Notes under the pieces: model-generated
Seen by the model: the letters and a program-made list of their open reading frames with translations, nothing else
What the model was told of the DNA's origin: nothing
Databases searched by the model: none
Shown here: one piece after another, positions 37,006 through 47,673 of the stretch
Layout: each line of letters starts with the position of its first letter
Numbering within the stretch: the stretch's first letter is position 1
Program-made: the position numbers and the translations under genes
Source: Acidobacteriota bacterium
GTDB lineage: Bacteria; Acidobacteriota; Thermoanaerobaculia; UBA5066
NCBI GenBank assembly: GCA_029567505.1
Contig: JAKPXO010000070.1
Coordinates: 1-53,211, forward strand
Direction of reading: 5' to 3'
DNA length: 53,211 nucleotides

Positions 37006-37842
37006 TTGAAGGCCCTCGCCGGACTCCTCTCTCGGACCCCTCTCCCGATCGCGGCTTTGGCGGCCTCGTTCCTCGCGTGGCTCTGGTGGACCGTCCTCCC
37101 CATCCGGAAGGGTCTTTCCTCGGCGAACCTCCGTCGGGCGCTGCCCGGAGTCCCACCGGGGCCGGCGCTGCGCCGGATGATGCGGGGGCTCGTCCTCGGC
37201 TACTTCGAGCTCTTCCGCGAGCTGCACCGGCCGGGGAGCGTCCACCTCGCGATCGAAGGAGCGGAGGCGATCGCCGCGCGCGTGAGCTCCGGGAACGGGA
37301 CGCTCGTCCTCGCGGGACACTTCGGCTCGTGGGACCTCGTCGGGCCGCTCATCGTCCGGCGCACCGGCTTCCCGACGACCGTCGTCGTCAAGGTCCCACG
37401 CTCGGCCTCGGTGGCGGCGCTGATGGAGCAGGTCCGGACCGGCTTCGGGATGGGGCTTCTCCCCAACCGCCGCGGCGTGATGCCTCAGGTCTACGAAGCC
37501 CTCGCGGCGGGGCACCTCGTCGTCTTCGTCCTCGACCAGAAGCTGGCCCGCGGCATTCCGGTCCCCTTCTTCGGCCGGCCCGCCCTCACCGCTCCTTCCC
37601 TCGCGGCCGCCGCCGTGAAGTCCGGCGCGCCGGTCCACTTCCTGGAGTACTGGAGGGACGGGACGGGCAGCCACGGCGCCCGCTTCTCGAGCCCCGTTCC
37701 CGTGACGGGACGGCTCGAGGACGACACGGCGGCGTTCACGACCCTCATCGAGGACGCGATCCGCCGCCGTCCCCACAACTGGCTCTGGATGCACGACCGA
37801 TGGAAAGGGGTCCCGGAGCCGGCACCGGCGCCCGTCCCGTGA
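37006..37842 (+). CDS. Lipid A biosynthesis-type (LpxL/HtrB) acyltransferase
   Basis: TTG start; LVLAGHFGSWDLVGPLI; FVLDQKLARGIPVPFFGRPA; HNWLWMHDRWKG. Confidence 0.9.
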   Translation: MKALAGLLSRTPLPIAALAASFLAWLWWTVLPIRKGLSSANLRRALPGVPPGPALRRMMRGLVLGYFELFRELHRPGSVHLAIEGAEAIAARVSSGNGTLVLAGHFGSWDLVGPLIVRRTGFPTTVVVKVPRSASVAALMEQVRTGFGMGLLPNRRGVMPQVYEALAAGHLVVFVLDQKLARGIPVPFFGRPALTAPSLAAAAVKSGAPVHFLEYWRDGTGSHGARFSSPVPVTGRLEDDTAAFTTLIEDAIRRRPHNWLWMHDRWKGVPEPAPAPVP

Positions 37843-37917
37843 CGCCTGCGGGAGCACACGACCGGAGCGGATGAGAGAATTCGGCCGGATCGCGGACGAG
37901 AGCATCCGACGACATCC

Positions 37918-40785
37918 ATGACCGAGCCAGGACAGTCGACAGGAAGCGGCTCCCGGGAGGAGGCCGAGAGCGTCCTGCGCGAGGAGCGGGCGCTCTACCG
38001 CGACCTCGTCGAGGCCCAGCCCCGCGGCATCTACCGGGTTCGCTCGCATCACGCCGAGGCCGATGCCGCCGGAGTCAGTCTCGAATCCGGCCGGGCGCGG
38101 TACGTCGTCGAGTTCGTCTCGAGCCGCTTCCTCCAGCTCCTCGGCATGGATCCCGAGGAGTTCAGCACGCGCCACGGCTCCATCGACCACCTGATCCATC
38201 CCGAGGACCGGCCGTCGTTCGTCCAGGCGAACGAGCGGGCGCTCACGGGGCAGCTCCCGCTGCAGTGGGAAGGCCGCCTCACGGTTCGGGGGGCCGTCCG
38301 CTGGTTCCGGTTCGAGTCCGTCCCGAGTGCCATCGAGGGAGGAGGAGCCGTCTGGACCGGCACGCTCGAGGACGTCACGGATCGGCGGCAGGCGGTCGTG
38401 GGCCTCCGCGAGTCCGAAGCGCTCCTCCGGAGCTTCTTCGAGATCCCGCTCGTCGGCGCCTGCATCACCTCCCCGACGAAGGGCTGGCTCGAGGTCAACG
38501 ACAGCCTCTGCCACATGCTCGGGTACAGCCGCGAGGAGCTGGTACAGCTCACCTGGTCCGAGCTCACCCATCCCGACGACCTCGCGACGGACGTCGACCA
38601 GTTCGACCGGGTGATCCGGGGAGAAGTCGACGGGTACTCGATGGAGAAGCGTTACGTCCGGAAGGACGGGAGCGCCGTTCCGGTCGAGCTCGCCGTCAGC
38701 TGCGTGCGTGGGCCGGACGGCAGCGTCAACCACCTGATCGCGCTCATCTCGGACATCACCGAGAGGAGGCGGGTCGAAGAGCAGCTCCGCTGTCACCGCG
38801 AGCGCCTCGAGGAGCTCGTTGCCGAGAGGACCGCCCAGCTCGAGAAGAACCGGGCGCTCCTCGACGCCACCTCCCGCCTCGCACGGGTCGGGGGCTGGGA
38901 GTACGACGTCGGGCGCGAGAAGCTCACCTGGACCGAGATGGTCCGGGAGATCCACGAGGTCGAGCCCGGATTCGACCTCACGGTCGCGGCCGGCCTCGGC
39001 TTCTACGCCCCGGCGTCCCGGCCCGTCGTCGAGCCCGCCCTCTCACGCGCGGTCACCGCAGGAGAGCCTTTCGACCTCGAGCTCCAGCTGATCACCGCGA
39101 GGGGACGGTGCGTGTGGGTTCGCGCGGTCGGCCGGCCCGTGGTCGAGGGCGGCGCCGTCGTCCGAGTCGTCGGAGTCCTCCAGGACATCGACGCCCGGAA
39201 GAGGAACGAGGAAGACCTGGCGCGCTACCGGGCCCGGCTCGAGGAGCTCGTCGCCGAGCGAACGGCCGAGGTCGAGAAGGCGAACGCCCGCCTCGTCGAG
39301 GCGCAGGCCGTCGCCCACCTCGGAAGCTGGGAGTGGGACGCCCTCCGCGACGAGGTCCGAGGGTCGGAGGAGCTGCACCGGCTCTTCGGCGATCCCCCCG
39401 AAAGGCTCACGAGTTACCGGCAGATCGTCGACTTCGTCCATCCCGACGACCGGGAGAGCGTGCGGATCGCGCTCGAGGAGGCCCGAAGTCGCGGCGACGG
39501 CGCCCTCTTCCAGGCGTCCTACCGCATCCTGCTTCCCGACGGCCGGCTTCGCTTCATCAACGGTCGCGGCGTCGTCAACGTCGACGGCGCCGGGCGGCTT
39601 ACCGGCATGCTCGGGACCTGCCACGACGTCACGACCATCCGCGAGGCCGAGGAGGCGCTGCGGGAGAGCGAGGAGCGCCTCCGCGGCATCGTTTCCGAGG
39701 CTCCCTTCCCGATCGGACTCTACGCCGACGACGGCGAGATCCTCCTCGTCAACAACGCGTGGTGCCGGATCACCGGGTACGCGCCCGAGGAGCTCCGAAC
39801 GGTCGGTGACTGGGTCGCGCGGGCCTACGGGGAACGCAGAGAGCTCGCCCGGGCCGACATCGAGTCGAGCTTCTCGTTCGCCGACGCGGCCCGGGAAGGG
39901 GAGTTCGCGATCCGGACGAAGAGCGGCGAGAGACGCTACTGGGACTTCAGCTCGAGCCCCGTCGGGCGACTCCCCGACGGCCGGCGGCTCGTGACGACGA
40001 TGGCGATGGACGTGACCGAGCGCCGGCACGCCGAGGAGGAGGTGTGGGCCTACCGGGAGCACCTCGAGGAGCTCGTTCGGGAAAGAACCGCCGAGCTCGA
40101 GGCCGCGAACCGGGAGATGGAGAGCTTCTCGTACAGCGTCTCCCACGACCTGCGCGCGCCGCTCCGGGCGCTCGACGGGTTCAGCGCGATCCTCGCGCAG
40201 GAGTATCCGGACCGGCTCGACGAAAGGGGGCGCGGCTACCTCGACCGGATCCGGGCCGCGGCCCGGACGATGGCGCTCCTCGTCGACGGCCTCCTCAGCC
40301 TCGCCCGCCTCAACCGGAAGGAGCTGACGGTGAGTCCGGTCGACCTCTCGGCCCTCGCGCGGCGGGTCTCCGTGGAACTGACGTCGCTGGAGCCGGGCCG
40401 GACCGTCCGGCTCAACGTGAGGGACGGGTTGACCGCGGACGGTGATCCCCGCCTCCTGCACGTCCTCCTCGAGAACCTGATCGGGAACGCCCTGAAGTTC
40501 ACCTCCTCGCGTCCGGAGGCGACGATCGAGGTCGGGTGCACCGAGCGGGACGGGGAGAGGGTCTTCTTCGTGAAGGACGACGGGGTCGGGTTCGACATGG
40601 CGTACGCGTCGAAGCTCTTCCTCCCGTTCCAGCGCCTCCACAGCGCGAGCGACTTCCCGGGAACGGGAATCGGCCTGGCGACCGTCCAACGGATCGTCGC
40701 GCGCCACGGCGGACGGATCTGGCCCGAGTCGGCCCCCGACGCCGGTGCGACGTTCTTCTTCACGCTCGGCGGCGGCGGAGGCTGA
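37918..40785 (+). CDS. Multi-PAS sensor histidine kinase
   Basis: About five PAS domains; SYSVSHDLRAPLRALDGFSAIL; N-box ENLIGNALKFTSS; GTGIGLATVQRIVARHGG. Confidence 0.93.
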   Translation: MTEPGQSTGSGSREEAESVLREERALYRDLVEAQPRGIYRVRSHHAEADAAGVSLESGRARYVVEFVSSRFLQLLGMDPEEFSTRHGSIDHLIHPEDRPSFVQANERALTGQLPLQWEGRLTVRGAVRWFRFESVPSAIEGGGAVWTGTLEDVTDRRQAVVGLRESEALLRSFFEIPLVGACITSPTKGWLEVNDSLCHMLGYSREELVQLTWSELTHPDDLATDVDQFDRVIRGEVDGYSMEKRYVRKDGSAVPVELAVSCVRGPDGSVNHLIALISDITERRRVEEQLRCHRERLEELVAERTAQLEKNRALLDATSRLARVGGWEYDVGREKLTWTEMVREIHEVEPGFDLTVAAGLGFYAPASRPVVEPALSRAVTAGEPFDLELQLITARGRCVWVRAVGRPVVEGGAVVRVVGVLQDIDARKRNEEDLARYRARLEELVAERTAEVEKANARLVEAQAVAHLGSWEWDALRDEVRGSEELHRLFGDPPERLTSYRQIVDFVHPDDRESVRIALEEARSRGDGALFQASYRILLPDGRLRFINGRGVVNVDGAGRLTGMLGTCHDVTTIREAEEALRESEERLRGIVSEAPFPIGLYADDGEILLVNNAWCRITGYAPEELRTVGDWVARAYGERRELARADIESSFSFADAAREGEFAIRTKSGERRYWDFSSSPVGRLPDGRRLVTTMAMDVTERRHAEEEVWAYREHLEELVRERTAELEAANREMESFSYSVSHDLRAPLRALDGFSAILAQEYPDRLDERGRGYLDRIRAAARTMALLVDGLLSLARLNRKELTVSPVDLSALARRVSVELTSLEPGRTVRLNVRDGLTADGDPRLLHVLLENLIGNALKFTSSRPEATIEVGCTERDGERVFFVKDDGVGFDMAYASKLFLPFQRLHSASDFPGTGIGLATVQRIVARHGGRIWPESAPDAGATFFFTLGGGGG

Positions 40786-40806
40786 CGCGGCGGAGCCGGC
40801 CGCCTG

Positions 40807-43800
40807 CTAGGACGGCCGGTCGAGGACCTCGCGGACTCGCCGCAGGAGGTCCAGGGGGGCGACGGGCTTCATGACGAGCTCGAAGCTCTCGCGGCCCGCT
40901 CCCCGGACCTCGGCGAGGTCGGGCGAGTAGCCGCTCGAGAAAAGCAGCTTCACGCCCGGCCGAAGCCTGCGGATCTCGTCCGCGGCCTCCCGGCCCCCCT
41001 TCCTCGGCATGATCAGGTCCATGAGGACGAGGTGGATGCCGTCACGCCGGGCCGCGAATTTCTCGATCGCGTCCTGGCCGTCCTCGGCCAGGACGACGTC
41101 GTACCCCGCCTCGGCCAGGACCGTGAGGAGAAGGTGCCGGACGCTCGCCTCGTCCTCCGCGACGAGGATCGTCTCGCTCCCGCCGCGGACGGGCGGAGAC
41201 GCCGCCACCTCGTCGTCCATCGCCGAGCCGGCCTCGTGGATCGGGAGGTAGACCCGGATCACGCTGCCGCCGCCGGGCTCGCTGTAGACGCTGAGGAAGC
41301 CCCGGTGCTGCTTCACGATCCCGTAGACGATCGACATCCCGAGGCCGGTCCCCTTCCCCGCCTCCTTCGTCGTGAAGAACGGCTCGAAGATCCTCTTGCG
41401 CGTCTCCTCGTCCATGCCGCAGCCCGTGTCGGCGACCGAGAGGACGGCGTATCTTCCCGGGGAGCCCCAGCCGTGGAGCGCCGAGAACCGCTCGTCGAGC
41501 ACCTGGACTCCCGTCTCGATCGTCAGGACGCCGCCCTTCGGCATCGCGTCCCGCGCGTTCGTCGCGAGGTTGATCAGCACCTGCTCGAGCTGGCCACCGT
41601 CGGCGAAGACGACGAGCGTCGCGTCGTTCGTCACCGTCCGGAGCCTCACGTCCTCTCCGATGATCCGGAGGAGGAGCTTCTGCACCCGGAGGACGACGTC
41701 ATGGAGGTTCAGGGCCTTCGGGGACATGGCCTGCTTGCGGCTGAACGCGAGAAGGGCCCGCGTCAGCTGAGAGGCCCTCTCCGCGGCCGCCACGACCTGT
41801 CCCAGCCGCTCGGCCTGCTTCGCGTCGGCCGAGAGCGCGGGGCCCAGGAGGTGGCAGTAGCCCAGGATCACGGAGAGGATGTTGTTGAAGTCGTGGGCGA
41901 CGCCCCCCGCGAGCTGCCCGATCGCTTCCATCTTCTGGGCCTGGAGGAGCTGGGACTCGAGCTTCCGTTGGTCCGAAACGTCCCGGAAGACGCAGGCCGC
42001 TCGCGTTACGACGTCCCCCTCTTGGACCGGGATGACGAGGACCGACAGGTCGCGAAGCCCTCTCCCCGGGGACTCCATCGTCATCCCGAACTCCCGCTCC
42101 TTCCCGGCGAAGCACGCGTCCAGCTCCGGCCCGAGCCTCGCGAGAGCCTCCTCCCCGAGCACCTCCCCGACCCCGCGTCCCGCGACCCTCTCGCCGGACG
42201 CGCCGCGGAACGAGAGGAGGGCGCCGTTAGCGAGGACGAACCGGCGGACGTCGTCGAGGACGCAGATCAGGTCCGTCGAGCTCTCGATCACCTTGCGGTA
42301 CTCGTGGAGCCGCGTCTCGGCCTCCCGCCGGTCCGTCACGTCCTCGAAGATCCCGAGGACGCCGTAGACCTCGCCCCCGCCGTTCGTGAGGGGGACCTTC
42401 GACGTGTCGAGCCACGTGGCCGAGCCGTCCGGCATTCGCTGGGACTCGAGGATGTGGAGCTTCGGTCGCCCGGAGGCGATGACCTCCCGGTCGTCGGCCC
42501 GGTAGGCCTCGGACTCGCTCCGCGTCCAGGGGAGGTCGAAGTCCGTCAGGCCCACGATCCCGGCCGGGTCCTTCAGGCCGGCTCGTGAGGCCATCTGCCG
42601 GTTGCAGCCCATGTAGACGCTCTCCCTGTCCTTCCAGAAGACCGACTGCGGGATCGCGTCCATCACGTGCGCGAGCATGTTGCGGCTCCGGCGCAGCTCC
42701 TCCTCCGCCGCCTCCCGGACCGCCACCTCCGCGACGAGGGCGGCGTTCGCCGCGGCCAGCTCGGCCGTCCGCTCCACGACGCGCCGCTCCACCTCCGCAT
42801 ACGCCCTCCTCAGCTCGTCCCGCGTCCTCTCGAGCGAAGCCTTCTCGTCCTCGAGCGCCCGGTTCACGAGGCGAAGCTGCTCCGGGCTCGGAAGCGCGAG
42901 GATCCTCGGGAGGAGCGGCCAGAGGACGACCGCGGTCGCCAGCGACGCGGCGGCGCAGATCGAGTCGACCGTCGCCTGCCACCAGTCCACCGGCCACCAG
43001 AGGCCGAGGACGTGGACGAAATGCGTCGTGCCGCACGCGAGGATAAAGAGGCCGAACAGGACGAGGACCCACGAGAACGGAAGGTCCTTCCTTCGGACCT
43101 TGAAGACGATGAGGAAGACCGGGATCGACGCATAGGAGACGGCGATCACGCCGTTGGCGATCGCCATGACCATCATCAGGGCCGGCGTCATCGTCCCGGG
43201 GAGGGCCCCTCGGATCTCGGCCCCGTCCGCCATCGCGAGCATCGGGACGACGATCAGCGCCGCGAGCGCCGCCGCCGGCGCGAGGACGCGCGGCACGAGC
43301 GCGAGGCCCCGCCGCCACGCCTCTCTCGGCGCGACGAACGCCTCGAGCGGCGCCTTCCGGAGGCGCAGGCTGTTCGTGACGACGAAGAGCGAGCTGAAGA
43401 CCATCGCTCCGGCCGCCACCATCGGGCTCAGGAGGCCGTAGGCCGCGACGGGGATCAGCGCGACGTTGTAGAAGAGCGCCCAGACGAGGTTCTGGTGGAC
43501 CGTCTGGAGGGACGCGCGAGAGAGGACGATCGCCCGTCCGACGCCCCGCAGGTCGCCGCTCATCAGCGTGACGGCGGCCGCCTCCTTGGCGACGTCCGTC
43601 CCGGTCCCGAGGGCGATGCCGACGTCGGCCTGAGCGAGAGCCGGCGCGTCGTTGATCCCGTCGCCGACCATCACGACGACGGGCGGGGGCGTGCCGGGCG
43701 CCCTCGGCGCCTCGCGGAGCCTCCGGATTGCCTCCGCCTTCTCCTCCGGCCTCACCTCCGCGCGCACCCGCTCGATGCCGACCTCGCGGGCGATCGCCTC

Positions 43801-45603
43801 GGCGGTCCGGAGGTTGTCTCCCGTCAGCATGACGACGTCGAGCCCGAGGGAAGCGAGCTCTTCCACGGCCTCGCGGGCCTCGGGCTTGACGGCGTCGGCG
43901 ACGGCCAGGACGCCGATCGCCACCGGCGCGCCCCCCTCCGGCGGCGCCGCGGCCACGACCATCGCGGTCTTTCCCTCAGCCTGGAGTCGGTCGACCTCGG
44001 GCGCCACCGCCTCCAGCGGGACTCCCGCCTCGCGCATGAGCCAGAGCGTTCCGACGAGGACCTCGCGGCCGTCCACGATCGCGCGGATCCCCGCGCCGCT
44101 CACCGCCCGAAGCTCGCGGGGCGCCGAGAGAGAGAGTCCTCGCGCCTCGCCCGCTCGCGCCAGCGCCCGGCCGGCCGGGTGCTCCGACCCCAGCTCGGCG
44201 CTCGCCGCGAGCCGGAGGACCTCCGACTCCTCGCCCCGTCTCACGGCGACGACGTCGGTGAGACCCGGCTCGCCGCGGGTGAGGGTTCCGGTCTTGTCGA
44301 GGACGACGACCGTCGCCGCCCCGACCCGCTCGAGCGCCTCGCCCGTCCGGAAGAGGAGGCCTCGGGAGGCGCCTCGCGTCGTCCCGACGAGGACGGCCAT
44401 CGGCGTCGCGAGGCCGATCGCGCACGGGCAGGCGATGATGAGGACGGCGACGGCGTTCATCAGCGCCCCCGGCACGTCGATCCGCGCGACGAAGAGCCAG
44501 AGGAGGAGCGTCCCGAGCGCCGACGCCAGGACGAGCGGGACGAACACGCGGCCGACGGCGTCGGCGACCTTCTGGATCGGGGCTCTCCGCGCCTGCGCCT
44601 CCTCCACGAGGCGGACGATCCGGGCGAGCGTCGCGTCGGCCCCGACCCGCGTCGCCTCGACCCGCACGAGGCCGTCGCGGTTGACGGTAGCGCCGATCAC
44701 CTCGTCGCCCGGCCCCTTCACCACGGGCATCGACTCACCCGTGACCATCGACTCGTCGAACGCGGAGCGCCCTTCGCGGACGAGACCGTCGACCGGCACC
44801 CGCTCGCCGGGTCGGACCACGACGGTCTCGCCGACCCGGACGTCCGCCGCGCCGACCTCGACCTCGACACCGTCCCGGACGACGCGAGCCCGGACCGGGC
44901 TCAGGTCGAGAAGCCCTCGGAGGGCCCGCGACGCCCGCCCGCGGACCCGCGCCTCCAGGTACCGGCCGAGCGAGACGAACGTGACGATCGCGGCTCCCGT
45001 CTCGAAGTAGACGTCGGAGCCCGGCAGGACCCCGAGAACGACGCCCGCGCTCGCCCCCCACGCGACGGTGGAGCCGAGCGCGACGAGGACGTCCATGCTC
45101 GAGGCGCCGGCCCGGAGGCTCCGCCAGGAGCGGACGTAGAACGGCGCTCCGACGACGAGCTGGACGATCGTCGCGGCCAGGAGCAGGACGAGCTGGTCAT
45201 ACGGGAAGGCCGGAAGGCCGAGGTCGCGGCCCATGCTGTAGACGATCAGCGGGCCGGTCAGGACGAGGCCGAGGACGAGGCGCGCCCGCGCGGGACCGGG
45301 GCGCTCGCCCCCCGGGTCTCCGTCGTCCTCGCCGGTTCCGACGCCGGGCGTGCCGAAGCCCGCCCTCCTCACGCACGCGGCGACCCGGCCGACGTCGACC
45401 CGGGCGGCGTCGAACTCGACGTGCAGCGCGTCGGTCGCGACGCTGACGCGCGCGGAGCGGACCCCCGCGAGCTGCCCCACCTTCCACTCGATCAGCCGGG
45501 CGCAGCTCGCGCAGGTCATCCCCGAGACGGTGAGGACGGCGCTCCCGCGAGGCGGCTCGGCGGCGGGTCGAGGCGAGGTCGGGACGCGGTCGGGCGGCGT
45601 CAT
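40807..45603 (-). CDS. Fusion: Cu+ P1B-type ATPase + ethylene-receptor-like TM domain + PAS + histidine kinase + REC
   Basis: Continuous 1598-aa [29 protein letters not shown]; then [12 protein letters not shown]...[70 protein letters not shown]...LVLMDLIMP. Confidence 0.92.
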   Translation of the reverse strand: MTPPDRVPTSPRPAAEPPRGSAVLTVSGMTCASCARLIEWKVGQLAGVRSARVSVATDALHVEFDAARVDVGRVAACVRRAGFGTPGVGTGEDDGDPGGERPGPARARLVLGLVLTGPLIVYSMGRDLGLPAFPYDQLVLLLAATIVQLVVGAPFYVRSWRSLRAGASSMDVLVALGSTVAWGASAGVVLGVLPGSDVYFETGAAIVTFVSLGRYLEARVRGRASRALRGLLDLSPVRARVVRDGVEVEVGAADVRVGETVVVRPGERVPVDGLVREGRSAFDESMVTGESMPVVKGPGDEVIGATVNRDGLVRVEATRVGADATLARIVRLVEEAQARRAPIQKVADAVGRVFVPLVLASALGTLLLWLFVARIDVPGALMNAVAVLIIACPCAIGLATPMAVLVGTTRGASRGLLFRTGEALERVGAATVVVLDKTGTLTRGEPGLTDVVAVRRGEESEVLRLAASAELGSEHPAGRALARAGEARGLSLSAPRELRAVSGAGIRAIVDGREVLVGTLWLMREAGVPLEAVAPEVDRLQAEGKTAMVVAAAPPEGGAPVAIGVLAVADAVKPEAREAVEELASLGLDVVMLTGDNLRTAEAIAREVGIERVRAEVRPEEKAEAIRRLREAPRAPGTPPPVVVMVGDGINDAPALAQADVGIALGTGTDVAKEAAAVTLMSGDLRGVGRAIVLSRASLQTVHQNLVWALFYNVALIPVAAYGLLSPMVAAGAMVFSSLFVVTNSLRLRKAPLEAFVAPREAWRRGLALVPRVLAPAAALAALIVVPMLAMADGAEIRGALPGTMTPALMMVMAIANGVIAVSYASIPVFLIVFKVRRKDLPFSWVLVLFGLFILACGTTHFVHVLGLWWPVDWWQATVDSICAAASLATAVVLWPLLPRILALPSPEQLRLVNRALEDEKASLERTRDELRRAYAEVERRVVERTAELAAANAALVAEVAVREAAEEELRRSRNMLAHVMDAIPQSVFWKDRESVYMGCNRQMASRAGLKDPAGIVGLTDFDLPWTRSESEAYRADDREVIASGRPKLHILESQRMPDGSATWLDTSKVPLTNGGGEVYGVLGIFEDVTDRREAETRLHEYRKVIESSTDLICVLDDVRRFVLANGALLSFRGASGERVAGRGVGEVLGEEALARLGPELDACFAGKEREFGMTMESPGRGLRDLSVLVIPVQEGDVVTRAACVFRDVSDQRKLESQLLQAQKMEAIGQLAGGVAHDFNNILSVILGYCHLLGPALSADAKQAERLGQVVAAAERASQLTRALLAFSRKQAMSPKALNLHDVVLRVQKLLLRIIGEDVRLRTVTNDATLVVFADGGQLEQVLINLATNARDAMPKGGVLTIETGVQVLDERFSALHGWGSPGRYAVLSVADTGCGMDEETRKRIFEPFFTTKEAGKGTGLGMSIVYGIVKQHRGFLSVYSEPGGGSVIRVYLPIHEAGSAMDDEVAASPPVRGGSETILVAEDEASVRHLLLTVLAEAGYDVVLAEDGQDAIEKFAARRDGIHLVLMDLIMPRKGGREAADEIRRLRPGVKLLFSSGYSPDLAEVRGAGRESFELVMKPVAPLDLLRRVREVLDRPS
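42880..43191 (-). other. Ethylene-receptor (ETR1)-like three-TM copper-site domain within the fusion protein
   Basis: Residues equivalent to ETR1 Y32, I35, P36, I62, C65, H69 conserved; D25 equivalent is Asn (codon 43153-43155); Cys codon 43033-43035, His codon 43021-43023. Confidence 0.8.
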
Positions 45604-45625
45604 CGTTCTCCTCTCCCGGCGAGCG

Positions 45626-46069
45626 TCAGCCCGCCTCGGCGCCCGGAGGCGTGCTCGGGCTCGTACCGCCCCGAAGAAGGGCGTCGATCGCGCGGACGAT
45701 CTCCTCGACGGAGGATCCCTTGGCCGCGAAGCCGAGGATCCCGATGGCGCGTCCGGCGGTCTCGTCCTCCTCCCGGACCCATCCGGACGTCAGGACGACC
45801 GGGAACTCCGGACGCACGCGAAGGAGACGCTCCGCGAGCTCGAATCCCGCGAGATGGGGCATCGAGAGGTCGGAGACGAGGGCGTCGAACGCGTCCGGCT
45901 CCTTGAGGAACGCCTCGAGCGCCGCACGCGCGTCGGTATGGCCCGTGACCCGGTACCCCAGGTCGCCCAGGGAGAGCGTCAGGAGCTCCACGAGAGGCTC
46001 CTCGTCGTCCACGAGAAGGACCCGCTCGATCGGCGCTCCCGGCCGTACGAGTCCCCGCCGGTCGCTCAT
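45626..46069 (-). CDS. Single-domain response regulator (REC)
   Basis: [23 protein letters not shown]...[21 protein letters not shown]; 22 nt upstream of the fusion gene. Confidence 0.88.
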   Translation of the reverse strand: MSDRRGLVRPGAPIERVLLVDDEEPLVELLTLSLGDLGYRVTGHTDARAALEAFLKEPDAFDALVSDLSMPHLAGFELAERLLRVRPEFPVVLTSGWVREEDETAGRAIGILGFAAKGSSVEEIVRAIDALLRGGTSPSTPPGAEAG

Positions 46070-46280
46070 GCCCCGTCTCTCGCGGCTTCCCACACGAGGG
46101 AACCGCCCGGCTCCGCCAGGCCGGGACCGCTGTCCCCGTCCATCACGTCGGCATTCTCCCTCCCACCGCCCGGATTGTCTCCTGCGGCGGGCTCCGGGCG
46201 ACACCGTTCCGGCGAAGCGCCGAGCCGGGAGCCCACGCGCACTCGCCGGGCGGAGCGACCCGCCGGCGTGCCCGGCTCGG

Positions 46281-47618
46281 TCAGGCCGGCTCGATGGGCT
46301 TCGATTCGGTCGCCGCCGTCGGCGTCACGGCGTCCAGGCCGTGCCCCTTCGCGCCCCGTTCGCTCCTCCAGAGAAGGAACGAGAAGACGAAGCCGACTGA
46401 GGCGAGGGCGCCGAGCGCAACCATCACGGGCGCCCAGCCGGCGGGGTGCGCGGCGCTCGCGCCGGACGCATCCTTCAGGAGGCCGAGGCCCCAGCTCATT
46501 CCGGCCCAGCCGACCTGCTGGCAGAACGTCATCAGGGCGTAGGCCGAGCCGAGACGCTGCTCGGGGACGAGGTAGGTCACGGCGGGCCAGAGGACGGCCG
46601 GGACGAGCGCGAAGGCGAGGCCAAGCATCGCCATGAGGAGCGTCGGCGGGGCGGAGGAGAACGCGAGGAGGAAGAACGGCGGGACGAGGAGCGCCGACCC
46701 GGCCGCCATCAGGAGCGCCCGCTTCCCGATCTTGTCGACGAGGAGGCCGAAGAGCGGCATCCCGATCATCGAGAGGAGCGGGAGGATCGACTTCAGATTC
46801 CCGGCGTCCTCGGGCGCGAGCCCCTTCGCCTCGATGAAGTAGAGGTTCGCGAAGGTCCGGAACGGGAAGATCGTCGAGTAGAACGCGACGCAGAGGCCGA
46901 CGACCCACCAGTAGCCGAGGTCGAAACGGACGAGGTCCTTCCAGACGAGCTTGTCGGTCGCGCCGGCCTTCTTCACGGCGTAGACGCGGGCCGCCCGCTT
47001 CTCGAGGCCAGCGTAGATCAGGGCGAAGACGAGCCAGACGACGCCGAGGACGGCCGCGAGGAGGAGGGGCGGCTGCCAGGTCTCGAAGAGCGACTTCGCG
47101 AAGTCGGGCGACTTGTCGGCGGCCCAGGAGCCGAGCCGGCCGACGAGGAGCTGGATCGCGAGGGCGAAGGAGATCTCCTTCCCCTTGAACCAGCGGCCGA
47201 CGACCGTCGTCGCGGCGACGATGAAGCATTCCGAGCCGACGCCGAGGAGGAACCGGCCCAGCATCATCCCGACCCACGGCGTGTCGGGAAGGAGCGCGGG
47301 GAGGACGGCGATCGCGATGCTCCCCGCGGCCCCGATCGCCCCGAAGAGGACGGCCGACGCGGCGACCCCCATCCGGTCGATCAGGATTCCGCCGGCGATC
47401 AGCGTCAGGAGCGCCGCGACGTTGTAGGCCGTGTCGAGGAGTCCGACCTGCGCGCCCGTGAAACCGAACGCCTTCTCGAGGAGCGGCGTGACCGGGTAGA
47501 GGGCGTCGAAGACGTAGTAGTTGCCGAACATCGCGACGCTGCACGAGAGGAGGACGAGCCAGCGGTAGGCGGTCGGCGGCAGGGGGCGCGGGTCGGCGGC
47601 CGGGAGGGCTTCGGACAT
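46281..47618 (-). CDS. MFS transporter
   Basis: 12-TM-like; MFGNYYVFDALYPVTPLLEKAFGFTGAQVGLLDTAYNVAALLTLIAGGILIDRMG. Confidence 0.88.
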   Translation of the reverse strand: MSEALPAADPRPLPPTAYRWLVLLSCSVAMFGNYYVFDALYPVTPLLEKAFGFTGAQVGLLDTAYNVAALLTLIAGGILIDRMGVAASAVLFGAIGAAGSIAIAVLPALLPDTPWVGMMLGRFLLGVGSECFIVAATTVVGRWFKGKEISFALAIQLLVGRLGSWAADKSPDFAKSLFETWQPPLLLAAVLGVVWLVFALIYAGLEKRAARVYAVKKAGATDKLVWKDLVRFDLGYWWVVGLCVAFYSTIFPFRTFANLYFIEAKGLAPEDAGNLKSILPLLSMIGMPLFGLLVDKIGKRALLMAAGSALLVPPFFLLAFSSAPPTLLMAMLGLAFALVPAVLWPAVTYLVPEQRLGSAYALMTFCQQVGWAGMSWGLGLLKDASGASAAHPAGWAPVMVALGALASVGFVFSFLLWRSERGAKGHGLDAVTPTAATESKPIEPA

Positions 47619-47673
47619 GCGGGGCGGACGATACTCCTTCCCCGCGTCGGGGAGCGGCGAGGCCCGTGTCCCG

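Noticed and set aside
32494-38955. 2153-aa minus-strand ORF, the longest in the track
   Set aside because: Antisense to the UvrA-like, acyltransferase and kinase genes; Arg/Glu/Gly-rich low-complexity product with no recognisable domain. Stop-free antisense frames are expected at this GC content.
42667-45906. 1079-aa plus-strand ORF opposite the copper ATPase fusion
   Set aside because: Low-complexity Asp/Arg/Glu product antisense to a clear multi-domain gene.
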